Source: Phycomyces nitens (taxonomy: Eukaryota > Mucoromycota > Mucoromycetes > Mucorales > Phycomycetaceae). Taken from it: a DNA stretch of 64,000 nt. How positions within the stretch are numbered: position 1 is the stretch's first letter; every line of letters starts with the position of its first letter. Positions 46,418 to 58,654 of this stretch are shown piece after piece. The stretch lies in NCBI GenBank assembly GCA_022702545.1, contig JAHRBC010000007.1:620001-684000 (forward strand), given 5' to 3'. Below the pieces are notes generated by a model. It saw nothing but the letters and a program-made list of their open reading frames with translations. It had not been told where the DNA came from and did no database searches. Made by a program: the position numbers and the translations under genes.

Positions 46418-46980
46418 TCTGGACTGACTTGATCAAGGTAAGATCCTTTGGAATCATCAGATAAATCTATGGCCTTATTCATAGCTAAACTATAAATTAA
46501 TTGTTTCAGAAAGTGAGTATCACAATTATATAACACTCTACTCGCGTCTTGAAGTACCTGCTTTTATTGTCATACAAATTATAGCTTCTTCAAAAGCGTC
46601 CGATGATGGCACCAAAGAACTCGCCGTACCCTTCCACAAAGAGATTATCCTCGAAAAAAAAAGTTGACTAGTCCATTCTGTTTGCCATAGTTTTCTTGAA
46701 GCCACGTCTCCGCTTCCATATATATTCATTATTAGTTTTTCTGTCATATAACTATCAAAACGCTGGTAAATATACCATTTTTTATGAAGACAGTTTTATT
46801 TGCCCCTACACAGCCACACATCATAATTCTCGGCAATACTGGGGGTGTCTTGCTAGTCTCAAAGCTTATGAGAGGAATAACCAGGGAAAAGAAAAGTAAT
46901 GGAACGTATTATAGAGATAACTTACAAGGAAAATTGAGATCAAATGGATTGAATAGAGGCTAGGCAAAACTGGTTTGATC

Positions 46981-47325
46981 AACGCGGGTATCCCTGTTTT
47001 TTTTTTCGAATCAATTCGCTCATCTTAAGATTATTTCACTTTAGTGATAGAACAACGTGGCTTACTTCTTTACAAATACATTACCACAATCTTTTACTTG
47101 ATTATCTCATAAATACTCTAATAAATTAGAAAAAACTATTCAAGTATTGTACACATTCTGCTCTTTAACATCAATAATATAAATATTGAAATTAGCTATG
47201 GTTTGTATGGGGGGTTTCAAGTAATAAACAAAGCCAAGTTATTTTATCATTCGGGTGAAACAATCTTAAGATGAGCAAACTGATTTCGAAAATCAAAGTG
47301 AAAATAGTCTAATTTACCCTCGCAT
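46981..47325. mobile_element. Fold-back MITE-like element with long terminal inverted repeats
   Basis: About 345 bp. The left arm (46981-47065) and right arm (47325..47231 read in reverse complement) align over some 85 bp, best in the core CTCATCTTAAGATT followed by TTTCAC, TGATA and GGCTT. The 165 bp between them is AT-rich and noncoding. Small size, long inverted arms and no frame fit a non-autonomous DNA transposon. Confidence 0.6.
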
Positions 47326-48309
47326 AGTCTTTCCTTTAATAAATAAAGTTTCTCTATATTGTTTTTTACCTTTATTATATACACCACATGTCTCATACCA
47401 AAATTAAACTTGCTAGCCTATCATATTGATAATAGCCAAGGATGGAAAAATTCTTTGGCTTTGAAATAATAAGAGTCGAGTACTTTAATAAGAGTATCAT
47501 AAACACTTTTATAGACAGAGTACTTTGAAGTTTGTGGCTCAGACTTTCAAATAAATATTCTAGAACATAGATAAGCAATGGTAGTTCATAAAGAATTAGT
47601 TATATTTAGAGAGAATATAATGGCGTTGATACCAAAAAGCTTGTTACAAACATAGATGGAATATTTTTGATGGTTCTGTATAGTATATCAAGATATTTTA
47701 CTGATAATAAGAGTGATGAGATATCAGATACTAAATTTTGTATCTACGCTTTTTTCATATTTACATAGAAAAGAATCATAAGTATAGAGGGTCTAGACCA
47801 AAATATCTACGATTTGATTTCATCTCTTTGTTTCCAAGTACACCTGTATACTTTTCTTTTCTCGATCTCTTAAATTATATTAATATCTTTGGTAAACTAC
47901 AAAATTATCAAGCTCAAAAGTCTTTTTAAAAGCTTTTATAATTAAGAAAAAGTGTCATGATTGAACTTATACGAACAGAATGAAAGTTGCAGAAATTTCT
48001 AGACACAAAAACATATATGGAGACTAGGTTTGCCATCAACACGAAAGAATTCAAGAAGATCATCGCTTCTTATACCCAGATAATAAAGACATATTTTGAA
48101 TAAAGAGAAATTGATATCCAATTTTGGCTGAATTGACGGATTCAATGGGCAAAGACAGAGAAATACGTTTTTTAAAGAGCTATTAGCACAGGTTTGCATA
48201 GAATGAATATGCATTTGGACTTAGTTCTTGCAAATTCTTTCCAGTCTAAGGATTATATCTCTTAGCGCTGTGCTTTTTGCAACGCTGTAAAGAATTAGGA
48301 TAAACAATA

Positions 48310-48610
48310 GGAAAAGACGATTTGGAGTGATGATCCCAATATTATCTTTAGGGATGGCTGCGGCTATATTTTGCGTGAGACTATTAAAAGCCACTACCCT
48401 AAATACCTTGCCCAAAAAGTGCAACGAGATAGAGTTTTGGTTACAGTCTGGGAGTGTATCTGGTTAAGAAGTGTTGAACCACTTTTTGTGTTGAATGGTA
48501 ACATGAATGCCAAAAAACTGTATAAACAATGTGGAAAGCTACTTCTAACCTTCTTACAAGAGTTTCTAAATACCACAGTCAAGAAGAACATTTATGAATA
48601 ACATGGGCTA
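48310..48610 (+). pseudogene. Tc1/mariner transposase remnant, middle part
   Basis: The frame reads TIWSDDPNIIFRDG (first-Asp block), then KVQRDRVLVTVWECIWLRSV, LFVLNGNMNAKKLYKQC, which aligns with VMVWGCIWAGGVGPL, EGNMNAKVYTEVL of the copy at 7209-7310. The helix-turn-helix half and the second and third acids are absent. Confidence 0.65.
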
Positions 48611-51012
48611 CGACACTTTGAAAATAAAAAAAGTGTCCAAATATTCTGTCCCAGATATTATTTTAAAATATGTGTAATTTACTGCAAGTAGCTAATTTTA
48701 AATTGGATTTTGTATCCAACCATTTATGAAAGATGGTGCAAATAGTAATAGTGCATTTTGCCTGCATTAGTGAGCATTGGTATTTTCAATCTCAAACATT
48801 ATGTTCTTCGTTGTAGTGTAGGTTATGCTGACTTATTTGCTATTCCTCCATTAATAACAGGGATATCAATTAAATCATCGTAAGCTTTTTTTAAAAAATT
48901 ACGAAAGAACAAGATTTTTGTCCCCCGTATTATCAAAATCGATGGTGCAAATAGATATGACACCAAGAGTCGGTGTCACTAATTTATAAATATCTGACAC
49001 ACTACTGTACAATATATCTTGTATCTGTCCAAATATTTAATAAATGACTGGATAGCTTTATATAATCGAAATACAACAATATACATGCCAAGGCCCGCTT
49101 AATTCCAGATGTATTGCTTTGCTTTGGTTCCCAAATAAACTTATTCTCATGTATAAACCAACTATAACATTATTAGAAAATAGACACCATGTATTTTTGC
49201 CTGTAGAAACCTATAAATACTATAAATAATCATTTGTATCTCTAACTAAGAAACCTTAACTATTGACTCTCTCTCTCTCTCTCTAACTATTTGTGTTGGG
49301 TACCTATTCAAAGCTTTCAATATATTATTTGCGACTATTAATATTACTCGGCACATAATTTAAACTTTGCATTTCTTAATATTTTGGATTCTATCAACAC
49401 CTCCGACAGCATCTCCAAGGTACAATATGCATAGCCCATCGAGACTTTTCAAAGCCTTTGAGATTTAAGAAAGGAATCATAATTAAGCTTGTCATGGGTG
49501 GAATAAAAACTGAATGTATTTCCAGATACAGATACATACCACCTTCAACAATATCTTGTTCTTTAAAAAATACAAGGAAACTTGGTCTATTACTGATTCA
49601 AGTAACGAATGAAATTCTTCTAGAATACTGATATTTTGGTCCTCGCCCTATATTTTGTTACTGCCTAAAGATGGCTTACAAGCCTGCCCTTAATATAAAC
49701 GAGTTTGATACATACTAAATATTCTATTCCAACATTTAAAATATCCTATGCAAACTTCGATTACAAGATTGGTAATATTTTAATATTGTCTTGATAATTA
49801 GTTTATAGACCCTTTTATGCATTAAAAAATATTCAAAAGTATGATTTATTCAGTCTTTCTAGATCATCTATACCTTAAAATACAGGTAGTATATGAAATA
49901 TTGGACTTGAGAACAAGAGTGTATATAACAGTAATTAAAATAAAATAAATGAAGCATAATAGTCCATATAAATATCCCTTGTATCTCTATTCAGCTGTTT
50001 TAATCCCACGCAAGCAGATTTGTAACCATTTGCTTGCCTCTTTTATCAGTGTGGTTGGAATTTAACTTGCATAAAAAATTATTCTTAATGCCATCCAGTT
50101 TTTCTATTCTTCTAATTCTACTACCAGCTTTTGTAGACTACTGATAATATAAAAGTTTGATAAAGCTAGAAAGCCTGAACGAATCATACTCTTATCTGAA
50201 TACACACATAAAAAGTCGACAGCCTTTATATCCCACCTTTCAATATTTAGGATTTGGTAACCAATTCTGCCATTATTATTATTATTACAAAGTTCAATAA
50301 AGCTATTGAATAAACACGTCTTTTCTGTGTTTCTTTAATCAAGGCCTTTGGTCAGGCCATATTGACCAACTGTTATCTCAGCCACCAAAAAAGATAAGTC
50401 GCTGAGAGTAAAATGGCAGTTTGTGGTTAACAAATATATCAAGAGAACAATAAAGTGGTACACGGTTCTGGCCATGCAAACACAGGATCGTATACCTTGG
50501 TACGACCGTTTAATTAAAGATATTCTATGACTAAATAGCACACATTTGCTACTGATTAGAGATACCATTTCAAAAACGACGTTCTGAGCGTGGGATATGC
50601 AGGCAAAACAAAACAAAAAAGATGCTTACTAGATATATGCGCACAGGCTGATATACGTGTGATATATCTTTACCAAATACTTGGGCCAGGAAATACCTTG
50701 TACTCAATGACATCACACCCGAAATATATTGTTCTAAGAAACAAGTCTTATTGTCTAAAGACCAATTTGCTCACCATTAAGCCCAGAACTCAAGACCATA
50801 GCTCTAAAGCCTAGCCAACCCTTGACCCTTTCAATCACTTAAAAAAAAGCACTCTTGAATGTAAATGTTGTAACAAAAGAATGAAAGGATTTCTTTCTTC
50901 TTTTCAAATGTATATTTCAACTTCATGCTGGCGTGGTTGTTGCTCATTCATTGAGAAAGATAAAGGGAAAGGGTAAATGTATAAAAAAGATGTAGTTAAG
51001 GGGAAAAGTTAT
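48611..51012. other. Gene-poor AT-rich region
   Basis: Nothing recognised. Seen are a (CT)n run (49267-49284), an ATT run near 50275-50287, and the word GATGGTGCAAATAG twice (48733 and 48949). The last 150 bp should contain the 3' UTR of the aldolase gene. Confidence 0.45.
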
Positions 51013-52423
51013 TTACAATCTGTCGACGTTGCCCAAGTCCTTGCAGGCCTGCTGAACACGATCGTACATGGTCTTCTCGCAAGCGCGGATGAAGACACGG
51101 GGATCGTAGTGCTTCTTGTTGGGCTTACCCTCACCTTCGGGGTTACCAACCTGGGTCTGGAGATAGGCCTTCTTTGACTCGTAGTAGTCACGGAGACCAG
51201 TCCAGTAGGCCCACTGGGTATCGGTATCAACGTTCATCTTGACGACACCGTTCTTGACAGCAATGGCAATCTCCTCCTCAGTGGAACCGGATCCACCGTG
51301 GAAGACAAAGAAGACGGGCTTGGGGTCAGAGACATTGAGCTGCTCGGCAACATAGGCCTGGTGCTTGCCCAACAACTCGGGGTGGAGCTTGACGTTACCA
51401 GGAGCATAGACACCGTGGACGTTACCGAAACCGGCGGCAATGGAGAAGAGGTTGGTGATCTTGGAGAAGGAAGTGTAGATATCGTAGATATCCTCGGGCT
51501 GGGTGTAGAGAGCAGCGTTGTCGACATCCTCGTTGTTCACACCATCCTCCTCACCACCAGTAATACCAATCTCCATCTCCAACAAACAGTTGATGGCTGC
51601 CATGCGCTTGAGGTACTTGAGGCAGATCTCAATGTTCTCCTCCTTGGACTCCTCAGAGAGATCCAACATGTGGGAAGAGAAGAGGGGCTCACCGTTAGCC
51701 TTGAAGTATTCTTCATCAGCAGCGAGCATGCCATCGAACCAGGGGATCAACTTCTTGGCACAGTGGTCAGAGTGGATAACTACGGGAATACCATAGGCCT
51801 TGGCGACTGTGCGGACATACTATGTAATTACATGGGTCAGTACAGGCCAACTATTCTATACTATATAAAACATACCTGAGCACCAGCAACGGCACCAATG
51901 ATAGCAGCCTCCTGGTTCTTGTTGGGGAGACCCTTACCGGCAAAGTAAGCAGCACCACCGTTGGAGAACTGGAGGATGATGGGAGACTTGATATCACGGG
52001 CAGCCTCAAGAGCAGCATTGACAGTGCTATTGGATGAATAATACAGTGAGTTTTGGCTGGGTCTAGGGGTAATTGGGTCGTGACGGGAGGAAGAAGACTG
52101 AAGAACCGGGACCCATTAAAGTGCCGCATCCCCTACCCCGCATGACGTCTATTGATTTGGTGTTGATTTACTGATCCTTACCTGGTAGAAGTGCAGTTGA
52201 TAGCAGGGATGGCAAACTCATGCTCACGAGCTAAGATACAAACAAAATCAGTTGAGCAGGTCTATCAAACATAATGAAGAAAATGGATGTAGGCATATAT
52301 ATTGTCCTGCAAATCCAAATCTCCATTGCTAATGAGCCTTGTCTTTTACATACCGTACTCAAAGAGCTTGTAGAGGTTGTCACCGGTAACGACACCAGCA
52401 GGGATAATATCAAGGACGCCCAT
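51013..52423 (-). CDS. FBA1: Fructose-bisphosphate aldolase, class II
   Basis: Four exons, 52423..52354, 52230..52182, 52026..51876 and 51819..51013, encode 358 aa, the length of fungal FBA1. The zinc-dependent enzyme splits fructose-1,6-bisphosphate into the two triose phosphates in the cytosol. Metal ligands lie in VVIHSDHCAKK, FGNVHGVYAPGNVKLHPELL and FFVFHGGSGSTEEE; EIGITGGEEDGVNNE is the class II loop, and VKMNVDTDTQWAYW carries phosphate- and substrate-binding residues. Codons end strongly in C or G, with the same bias as RPL36, a sign of high expression. This bias opens long antisense frames across the gene, which are not real. Confidence 0.97.
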
Positions 52424-53508
52424 TGTTCTTTTGGAGATGATTTGAAGAGAAGAAAGATAGAGAAAAAGACGTGCCTGATCAGTCCTAGACCATATTTATA
52501 AGGGACCCGGTCAACTCAAATTTCAAGCTACAAATGCAGTCCTGGGAAAATGGTGAGAGAGATGCACTAATACATGGCCCAGACCGCCCTCTTATTGGCC
52601 AATCATCCAGAATCCCTCTCCCCCTTACCCTAATCCCCAGCCCTAACCCAGCCCTACAGCCATTTCCCGAATCTCGACACCATCGCTCTCAGTAGAATAT
52701 CTCGTTATTCTGTGCACTGAATGCCCCAGTCATTTGGGTAATCGTATGGCGGCATCTTGTGCTCAAAGCCACCCAGATTCAGCCCAGACTCTAGAGTGTA
52801 CTTCTTCTATTGTCCATTTGCTATACCAAGGGAGTATCTCGAAATCAACCCGATGTTTTCCGCTAAAGAAGCTGTGGATTCATATGAAAATAACACGCGC
52901 TCCGGACTTCTTCCGCCACCCATTTTTCTTTATCCGACCCAGGCAGTAAGGCCAAACTGCTCCCAGTCTGATAAAACAACGCGCGGTTGTTGGACAATAA
53001 GTAAGGGTCCCTTGATTGTCCCTTGTTCTGGAATAGGGTAGCACCGTGATAGCCAAGTTTGACTGAAAGGTGCCAGAGAAAGGGACCGTTTGTGGGACTC
53101 TTTAGCCACAATAGAGAAGACAAACGCGTGTTTTTTAAACTGGTTCTCAAAAGAAGAAAAGCCTTGTCAGCATTCTAAAGACCATCAGGACCCAAAAGCA
53201 CACTTGTTAAAGTATGCTACACAATGGCTCTCCAATATCCAAATGCCTTGGTGCTATGGCCAAAAAAAAGTGCCCTCTGAAAAGGTGGGTCCTCTATCCT
53301 AGTCCATCGCACGTGATAAAGGCCATGGCAACCAATGTGCCGCATTAGGCCCGTCACACTCCCTCACCGTCCCACAATTCTTTTCTCCTCTCTCTTTCTA
53401 CCCCACTTTTGCATCCCATAGACACTCATAGACCCAAAGTCTTTCTTATCCAGAGTGTATTTAGTACAAGACATTGTTTGGCTTTAGAAAAAAAAAAGAA
53501 GAGGAAAA
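52424..53508. promoter_or_regulatory. Aldolase promoter region with CCCTAA-like words
   Basis: Upstream of the aldolase start. At about 52618-52660 the plus strand has CTTACCCTAATCCCCAG followed by CCCTAACCCAGCCCTAC, three telomere-repeat-like words. A TATA-like TATTTATAA lies at 52493-52501. Open frames in 52734-53302 exist on both strands, in a GC-richer stretch, but no family was recognised. The last 200 bp must hold the LSM6 terminator. Confidence 0.4.
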
Positions 53509-53892
53509 TTATGATGATTTATCTGCACTAATATACAATACTACAAACGCAAAAAAAAATCAGTAATGATTTCAATCTAATGAATGCCATTACCATTGTT
53601 ACCGCGAATAAAGGTGTCTCCATACTTGTTCTTCAAAGAACCGTCCACATACTCTTCAGTGTTTTCCAATGCAATGTTCATATAACCATCAAGACAGGCA
53701 AGCACACCTGAGTATCAAACAAGAAAAGATCATCAGTCCTCCCTTCACGCAGTCATGAAATATTATGCTACACGTCTTGTTCAACCTACCTTTGTAATCA
53801 ATGCCCGAGTTAAGCTTGACAGTTACTTGGCGTCCGAGAACTGAGTTAAGAAAGTCAGTGGGAGATCGTGCGTTTGTTTGTTGGGCCTCCAT
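53509..53892 (-). CDS. LSM6: U6 snRNA-associated Sm-like protein LSm6
   Basis: Three exons, 53892..53790, 53707..53594 and 53540..53509, encode 82 aa. LSm6 is part of the Lsm1-7 ring (cytoplasmic decapping) and the Lsm2-8 ring (U6 snRNA). Sm1 is FLNSVLGRQVTVKLNSG, IDYKGVLACLDGYMNIALEN; Sm2 is the RGNNVLYIS block. The last exon adds only ten codons plus the stop and is needed for VLYIS, the final strand of the fold. Reading through intron 2 instead gives RGNNGNGIH and a stop, a truncated Sm2. The N-terminus (MEAQQTNARSPTDF) precedes the usual helix. Confidence 0.94.
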
Positions 53893-54357
53893 CGTAGGTT
53901 GATCGTAATCGTCCTTTGTTTCTGAAGTAAGGGGAAAATAGCAAGCAAAAGGTGAGTTTAGCCAGAGAGAGAGACAGAGAGAGCCAAGAGGCGGGTCTAC
54001 AAAACGAGGGGCGACGTCATCGTAAATTCATAGCAGAGAGTTTTTTTTTATGCTGTCAAACCCATCATGATCAGAAGAAGAAGAATAAGTAGGTCTAGGC
54101 GGAAATGTATGAAATAAAAGTGCTCAAAGGATAAGATTAAAACAAAATGTCATGGGGTTTAAAGCTTTATTGATGGTGAAAGACATATATATATATATCC
54201 ACCAGAGTTTAATGATTGGCTAAAGAAAGGAGTGAAGTTGGCACTATGGACAGGAAGATATGTCTTGACAAAATGCAATATTACTAGTATACATATATCA
54301 AACAAAACATTATTATGGGAGCAGCTATATTCACTTTTGATCCTTACAACATCAAAT

Positions 54358-55320
54358 TCATTTATTCAATATAGCAATACACCCAACCATAGAGATAAAA
54401 TGAGCCTCTACGGCTTCCATCTCATCTCTTATTCTCCTCAACTGATAATCCTCATTTACCAGGATCTCTTCATTCTTTGTAAGAACTTGCCGATGTTTAA
54501 CTGTTTTTCTGAGTCTATGTACCATTGTGATAAGCTCAATGGTTTTTATATTGAGTTCAAGTTCGTCCAATAGTCTTGTGAGCGATGCAACCCTCCAAGA
54601 CATGATCGCACCCACAAAGATATCAGAGTGTTCAGCGTAGTTTATGCCTTCCATTGTGAAAACCCTGCGAGCTTGATCTCTTGTTGCCAAAATCCATACA
54701 GGAGTATTGAATACCGATTGACAGTTTGCTAGCATATATATTCTGCAGGCCTCCTTTGTTGATTTGCAGTCGTACTTGTCTATGAACAATCTTGAGAATT
54801 TCTTGATGGATATTTAAATGCTAAATTGGATCTACATCTTACCCGCAATATCCCATATTTCCAAAATATTGTTTCGATTGATTCTTTCCCTTAGATACAA
54901 AAATGCCCTTGTGCTTATTATCGTGCATTGAAGGCGATGGGATGCTTCAATAATGTTAATGATGTCGCTTTGGGGTATAATGAGCTTGTCTTCTTTAATA
55001 TAGCCCAAAAGTAATTGAAAAACTCGAGGATCAAACTTCTTGTAAGCCGGTGAATAATCAAATTCGACAGTTGTATCATTATTGGCGTCAGATGGGATAT
55101 CAAACGGCAAATTTCCCACATTGTATATAAGCGTACTCTCTTGGTTTTCATTTTCACAAACCCTATTTCCTAGGGCATTAGGGCTGGTGTTTTCCATATA
55201 AATTGGTGGATTAAGATTGATTTCTAACCTGGAAAAGAAGATCAAATACCAATTGTCCTCACACTTTATTTTTAAATGATTATCTACAAGTGGTAGGTCA
55301 TGGTAACATTTAAGAGTATA
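54358..55320 (-). CDS. BTB/BACK-type protein, incomplete or decaying
   Basis: An open stretch from about 55370 to 54832 (with LKCYHDLPLVDNHLKIKCED, then FDPRVFQLLLGYIKEDKLII and IINIIEASHRLQCTIISTRA) matches the second half of a BTB domain and its following helices, ending WDIAG at a GTAAGA donor. The next frame (54789..54358) gives CRIYMLANCQSVFNTPVWIL and an EGINYAEHSDIFVGAIMSWR block like the BACK region of the neighbour at 56190-57741 (CYEYMKAHCLTVFNSPEWLE). The join does not keep phase with any good acceptor, no start codon precedes the 5' part, and the front of the BTB domain is missing. It is probably a truncated paralogue, perhaps a pseudogene. Confidence 0.5.
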
Positions 55321-55370
55321 TTGACCACTGTTGTCACTCTTTAGACAATGGAAAAATAACCATCAACAAG

Positions 55371-56189
55371 ACACTCTTTTATATACTACCTGTAAAAATG
55401 TTGTTTTTTTTTTTTTCAAAGCAGCCGTATCCAATCCAATAAAAGCATAAAAATAGAATATTTATAATTCATAATATAATCTGATCAACTTGCTGATGAT
55501 AGATTCCTCGGATTTAATATATTGAAATATCGATCTTTTTGCTTTGCTTTATATTTTACGATCCCTGTTTCCAAACCAATGGCCTACTAAAACATACATG
55601 GATAGATAGAAAGAAGCACCTTTAATCTTTTTTTTTTGGTATCGAATACCGCAAATGTTGATATACATCATTCTAATAATCATATCACAAGTAGCTTTAG
55701 ATGTTTTTACAAAAGTAAAACGATTAGCAATCTCAATATTTCAAATATCAAACATATTTTATTCATTTATCATTTTCAATATACACTCTATTAATGCGAC
55801 GTGGTATCTAGTATCACTATTGTTTCAATTTTGCTTTCGATTATAAAAGAATATATCAAACGATATATCTGATGTGAAAAGTCACCAAGATTTTCATACT
55901 GCCTTTACGTTTGAACTCATTTATTTTGACACATGGTTGCGTCAAAGAAAAACAAAGAGTGCAGTATATTAGTTGATAGATTTATAAAAATGGGTACATA
56001 TTTATTTGTATAAATATACTATCGTTTATTTCATTATTAATAGTATTATTATTATTATTTTAAAAAAAGGCAGTTTTTAAAGATATCACTCAATGTACTA
56101 TTCCAGCTATTATTTACAAAAATGGTTTATTTAATCCTATCAATATAATGCCTAAAAATTAATGTAATTTATCATGATATTTAGATATA
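55371..56189. other. AT-rich intergenic stretch
   Basis: Between the two BTB genes. A poly(T) run sits at 55405-55417 and an ATT run at 56047-56058. No gene recognised; it should contain the terminator of the upstream BTB gene and any promoter of the downstream one. Confidence 0.4.
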
Positions 56190-57741
56190 TTACCTTGACT
56201 GATATTCTTTATCAAGTTTTATTCCCTTTGAGAATGCAAAGTTTTTATAAGCCATCGCAAGCTTGTAAAAGTCATGATTAGAATTTAAAAGCTTTATAAA
56301 GTAATACAAGTCAACATCATAAACTACTCAATTTACTCACCAGAAAATCTATTCCTTCTACATCCATTGCACACACTTCTTCCTGAACGGTTTCAACCAG
56401 GTACTCCTTGTTGATTTGTGTAAAGCGAACAGAACGAATCATTTCACCAGAATGATAATAAATCTCTTTCAAATAATCTGATTTCTTTTTATCCAAAGCT
56501 TCTTGTGAAAGTTTGTGTTCGAATCCCTGTAGTTTATTATCCATCTCGTTCCGATCGTTACTTGTAGTTGATGTTTCAGAGCACGAATCGAGTAAATCAT
56601 TTGGATAGAGTTTTTCAGCCATAGCTTCCTGAGCCTTTCTCCATTTAATAGCAGCTTCAAAAAAAACGGTTTCGCTGATAAAAGTGCGCAAATTATCAAT
56701 CTTGAGAGCCTTTGTAGCGCGGTATCCGTCTGCCTCGAGCCACTCGGGAGAGTTGAACACAGTCAAACAATGGGCTTTCATATATTCATAACACTCTTTT
56801 TGGATCTCGGTATTCTCACATTGATCAATAGGGGAGTTAGATCTCTTTTTTTTTTTACCATTGTAATGTGCAAAAAAAAAAACAATATAATCACTTACCA
56901 GCTATTCTCCAAACATCAAAAAGACTGTTTACTGAAATTTTGGACTTCAAAAAATCAAATCCTTTAGTGTACACCCCGTTAAATTGAAGATGATCGGCCA
57001 CCTTGATTATATTGATACAATCGTTTATATCTTCAATATGAATTTTCTGTGTATAACTGTACTGCAGTATGCGACCAAAACCGTCTGGATCCACTCCCCG
57101 GATAACAACGCTATTATCTTCGGTCTCCTTCATACCACTAATAAGCATGGCATCAAACCAGTCCGAATCTTTTGAAAGTATATCTTTGTTGCTGTAATAT
57201 ATCTGGGTTTCCAAGCAATCGTCAGAAAAGGGGGTTTCGTCCTTGAATACACGGATAATTATATCAATGATAGGATATAATTTTTCATACTTGAAAACAG
57301 GAAGTACATTTCCCGGAAAGTAATAGCCAATGCTTTTTGGTTGACTGGTTGTTTTCTCTATAGACACCACGATATTTAAGCAGTCGTTGTAAACACAAGA
57401 CTTGATGCCGTCCAAATGTACTGAGAAGTGAATTGGTTTAAAGAGATAAGAGTCTAATGCATATATAATTAAGTTGTGGTATCATCCCAATAGTATATAT
57501 CTTACCAGAGTCATTTCGACTCAAACTCTCTAAAAGATGTATTAGTCTGTATAGTTATCCTTGAAGCTACAATAATTCAATACATACTTGATTGTATCAC
57601 TTGTATGCGCGGTCTAACCATTGTTGTCTCCATTTCTCTCTCAAAATTAAGTGCAGTTATGGTCTCGTTTGTAGAATTATCCAATTCTAGTATATCAATG
57701 TTTACAAGAAGGCTCTGATACCATTGTTTTGTATTAGACAT
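56190..57741 (-). CDS. BTB/POZ-BACK domain protein
   Basis: Five exons with matching phases, 57741..57588, 57529..57506, 57420..56899, 56795..56341 and 56291..56190, give 418 aa. Residues 1-125 (MSNTKQWYQSLLVNIDILEL...) are a beta-rich region that may be MATH-like. The BTB domain follows: ETQIYYSNKDILSKDSDWF, MLISGMKE, FGRILQYSYTQKIHIED, IKVADHLQFNGVYTKG. Then comes a BACK-like helical part (CLTVFNSPEWLEADGYRATK; FFEAAIKWRKAQEA). Such proteins often act as Cullin3 substrate adaptors; no kelch repeats are present, so the target is unknown. The start of exon 4 was chosen because CAAAAAG|AGTGTT restores ECYEYMKAHC. A partial paralogue lies just downstream. Confidence 0.72.
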
Positions 57742-58654
57742 AATGGAGTATCAATATTCCCAAAGTAAAAATATATAATTCATCTGTCCAACTTACTTTT
57801 GGGGCGTGTGTGGATCCTTTCTTCAACTAGGACGTATAAATACCAAGATTATATGAAGTTATATAATGCTCTTACATGAATTGACCTATGAGTTCCAAAA
57901 TGACATTGATGTCTTAATAGATTTTCAGAAATACATGTCTATAAACCAGCTAGGTTTTAGACCATTGAGCTACCCACCAAGTATATCCCTGAGTGCAGAA
58001 TGGAGGACTATAAATGTCGCTATATAGTGGTATATTTGACCATTGGTAAATAGGGTACTTGAAATGAAATCTATTTCCGGATAATAGGACGCCTATATTA
58101 TTTAGCCCATTTGCCTGTAAGAATAGAGTGACAATGTAATAATTCAGAACCTTATAAAAACTTACTCATTATCTGATTGTTTAGTATTTAAAGTAAAAGA
58201 AGCAGCTGGTATGATGGCCCAAGTCATTTTATATTTCAAAAAATATCTACAATATATCATATATTCTGGAGTTTATCCAACTGATGGGCCATATTTTAAA
58301 ACGATTAAGCTACTAGACCAAATAATATACCTATGAATCAGATTTTTGATTACTACAATATACTTCCCTAGAGTCAATATACTATTGATGATTTTTTTTT
58401 TGGATTATATTCATAGTTTATTCAACTCGAATAATACTTTAAGCAAAAAACAATTAATTTAAAGAGACATACATATGTATACATATATATAAGCACATAT
58501 CAATCATCGTATAGAATTGAATGACAGTATAATTACAAGAAATGAAAAATGAAAAGATAAATTCAGCATAATAAAAGGAAATGGTATGATTTATGAAAAT
58601 TGTAGTCCTAAAACTAATGCATATGGAAAAGTGGGTATTTAACAGTGGGTTTTT
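57742..58654. other. Intergenic region
   Basis: AT-rich. On the minus strand near 57985-57950 the words GGTGGGTAGCTCAATGGTCTA look like the start of a tRNA with a perfect A box, but no B box or acceptor partner follows. A (T)n run lies at 58392-58400. Confidence 0.35.

Noticed and set aside
51234..52129. Long open frames opposite and alongside the aldolase gene
   Set aside because: They arise from C/G-ending codons of the highly biased aldolase gene and encode Ser/Thr/Pro-rich nonsense with no motif.
52734..53302. Open frames in the aldolase upstream region
   Set aside because: GC-richer DNA keeps all frames open; no splice-compatible gene or known domain was seen.
57945..57990. tRNA-like segment GGTGGGTAGCTCAATGG on the minus strand
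   Set aside because: The A box is good but the anticodon and T arms cannot be formed.
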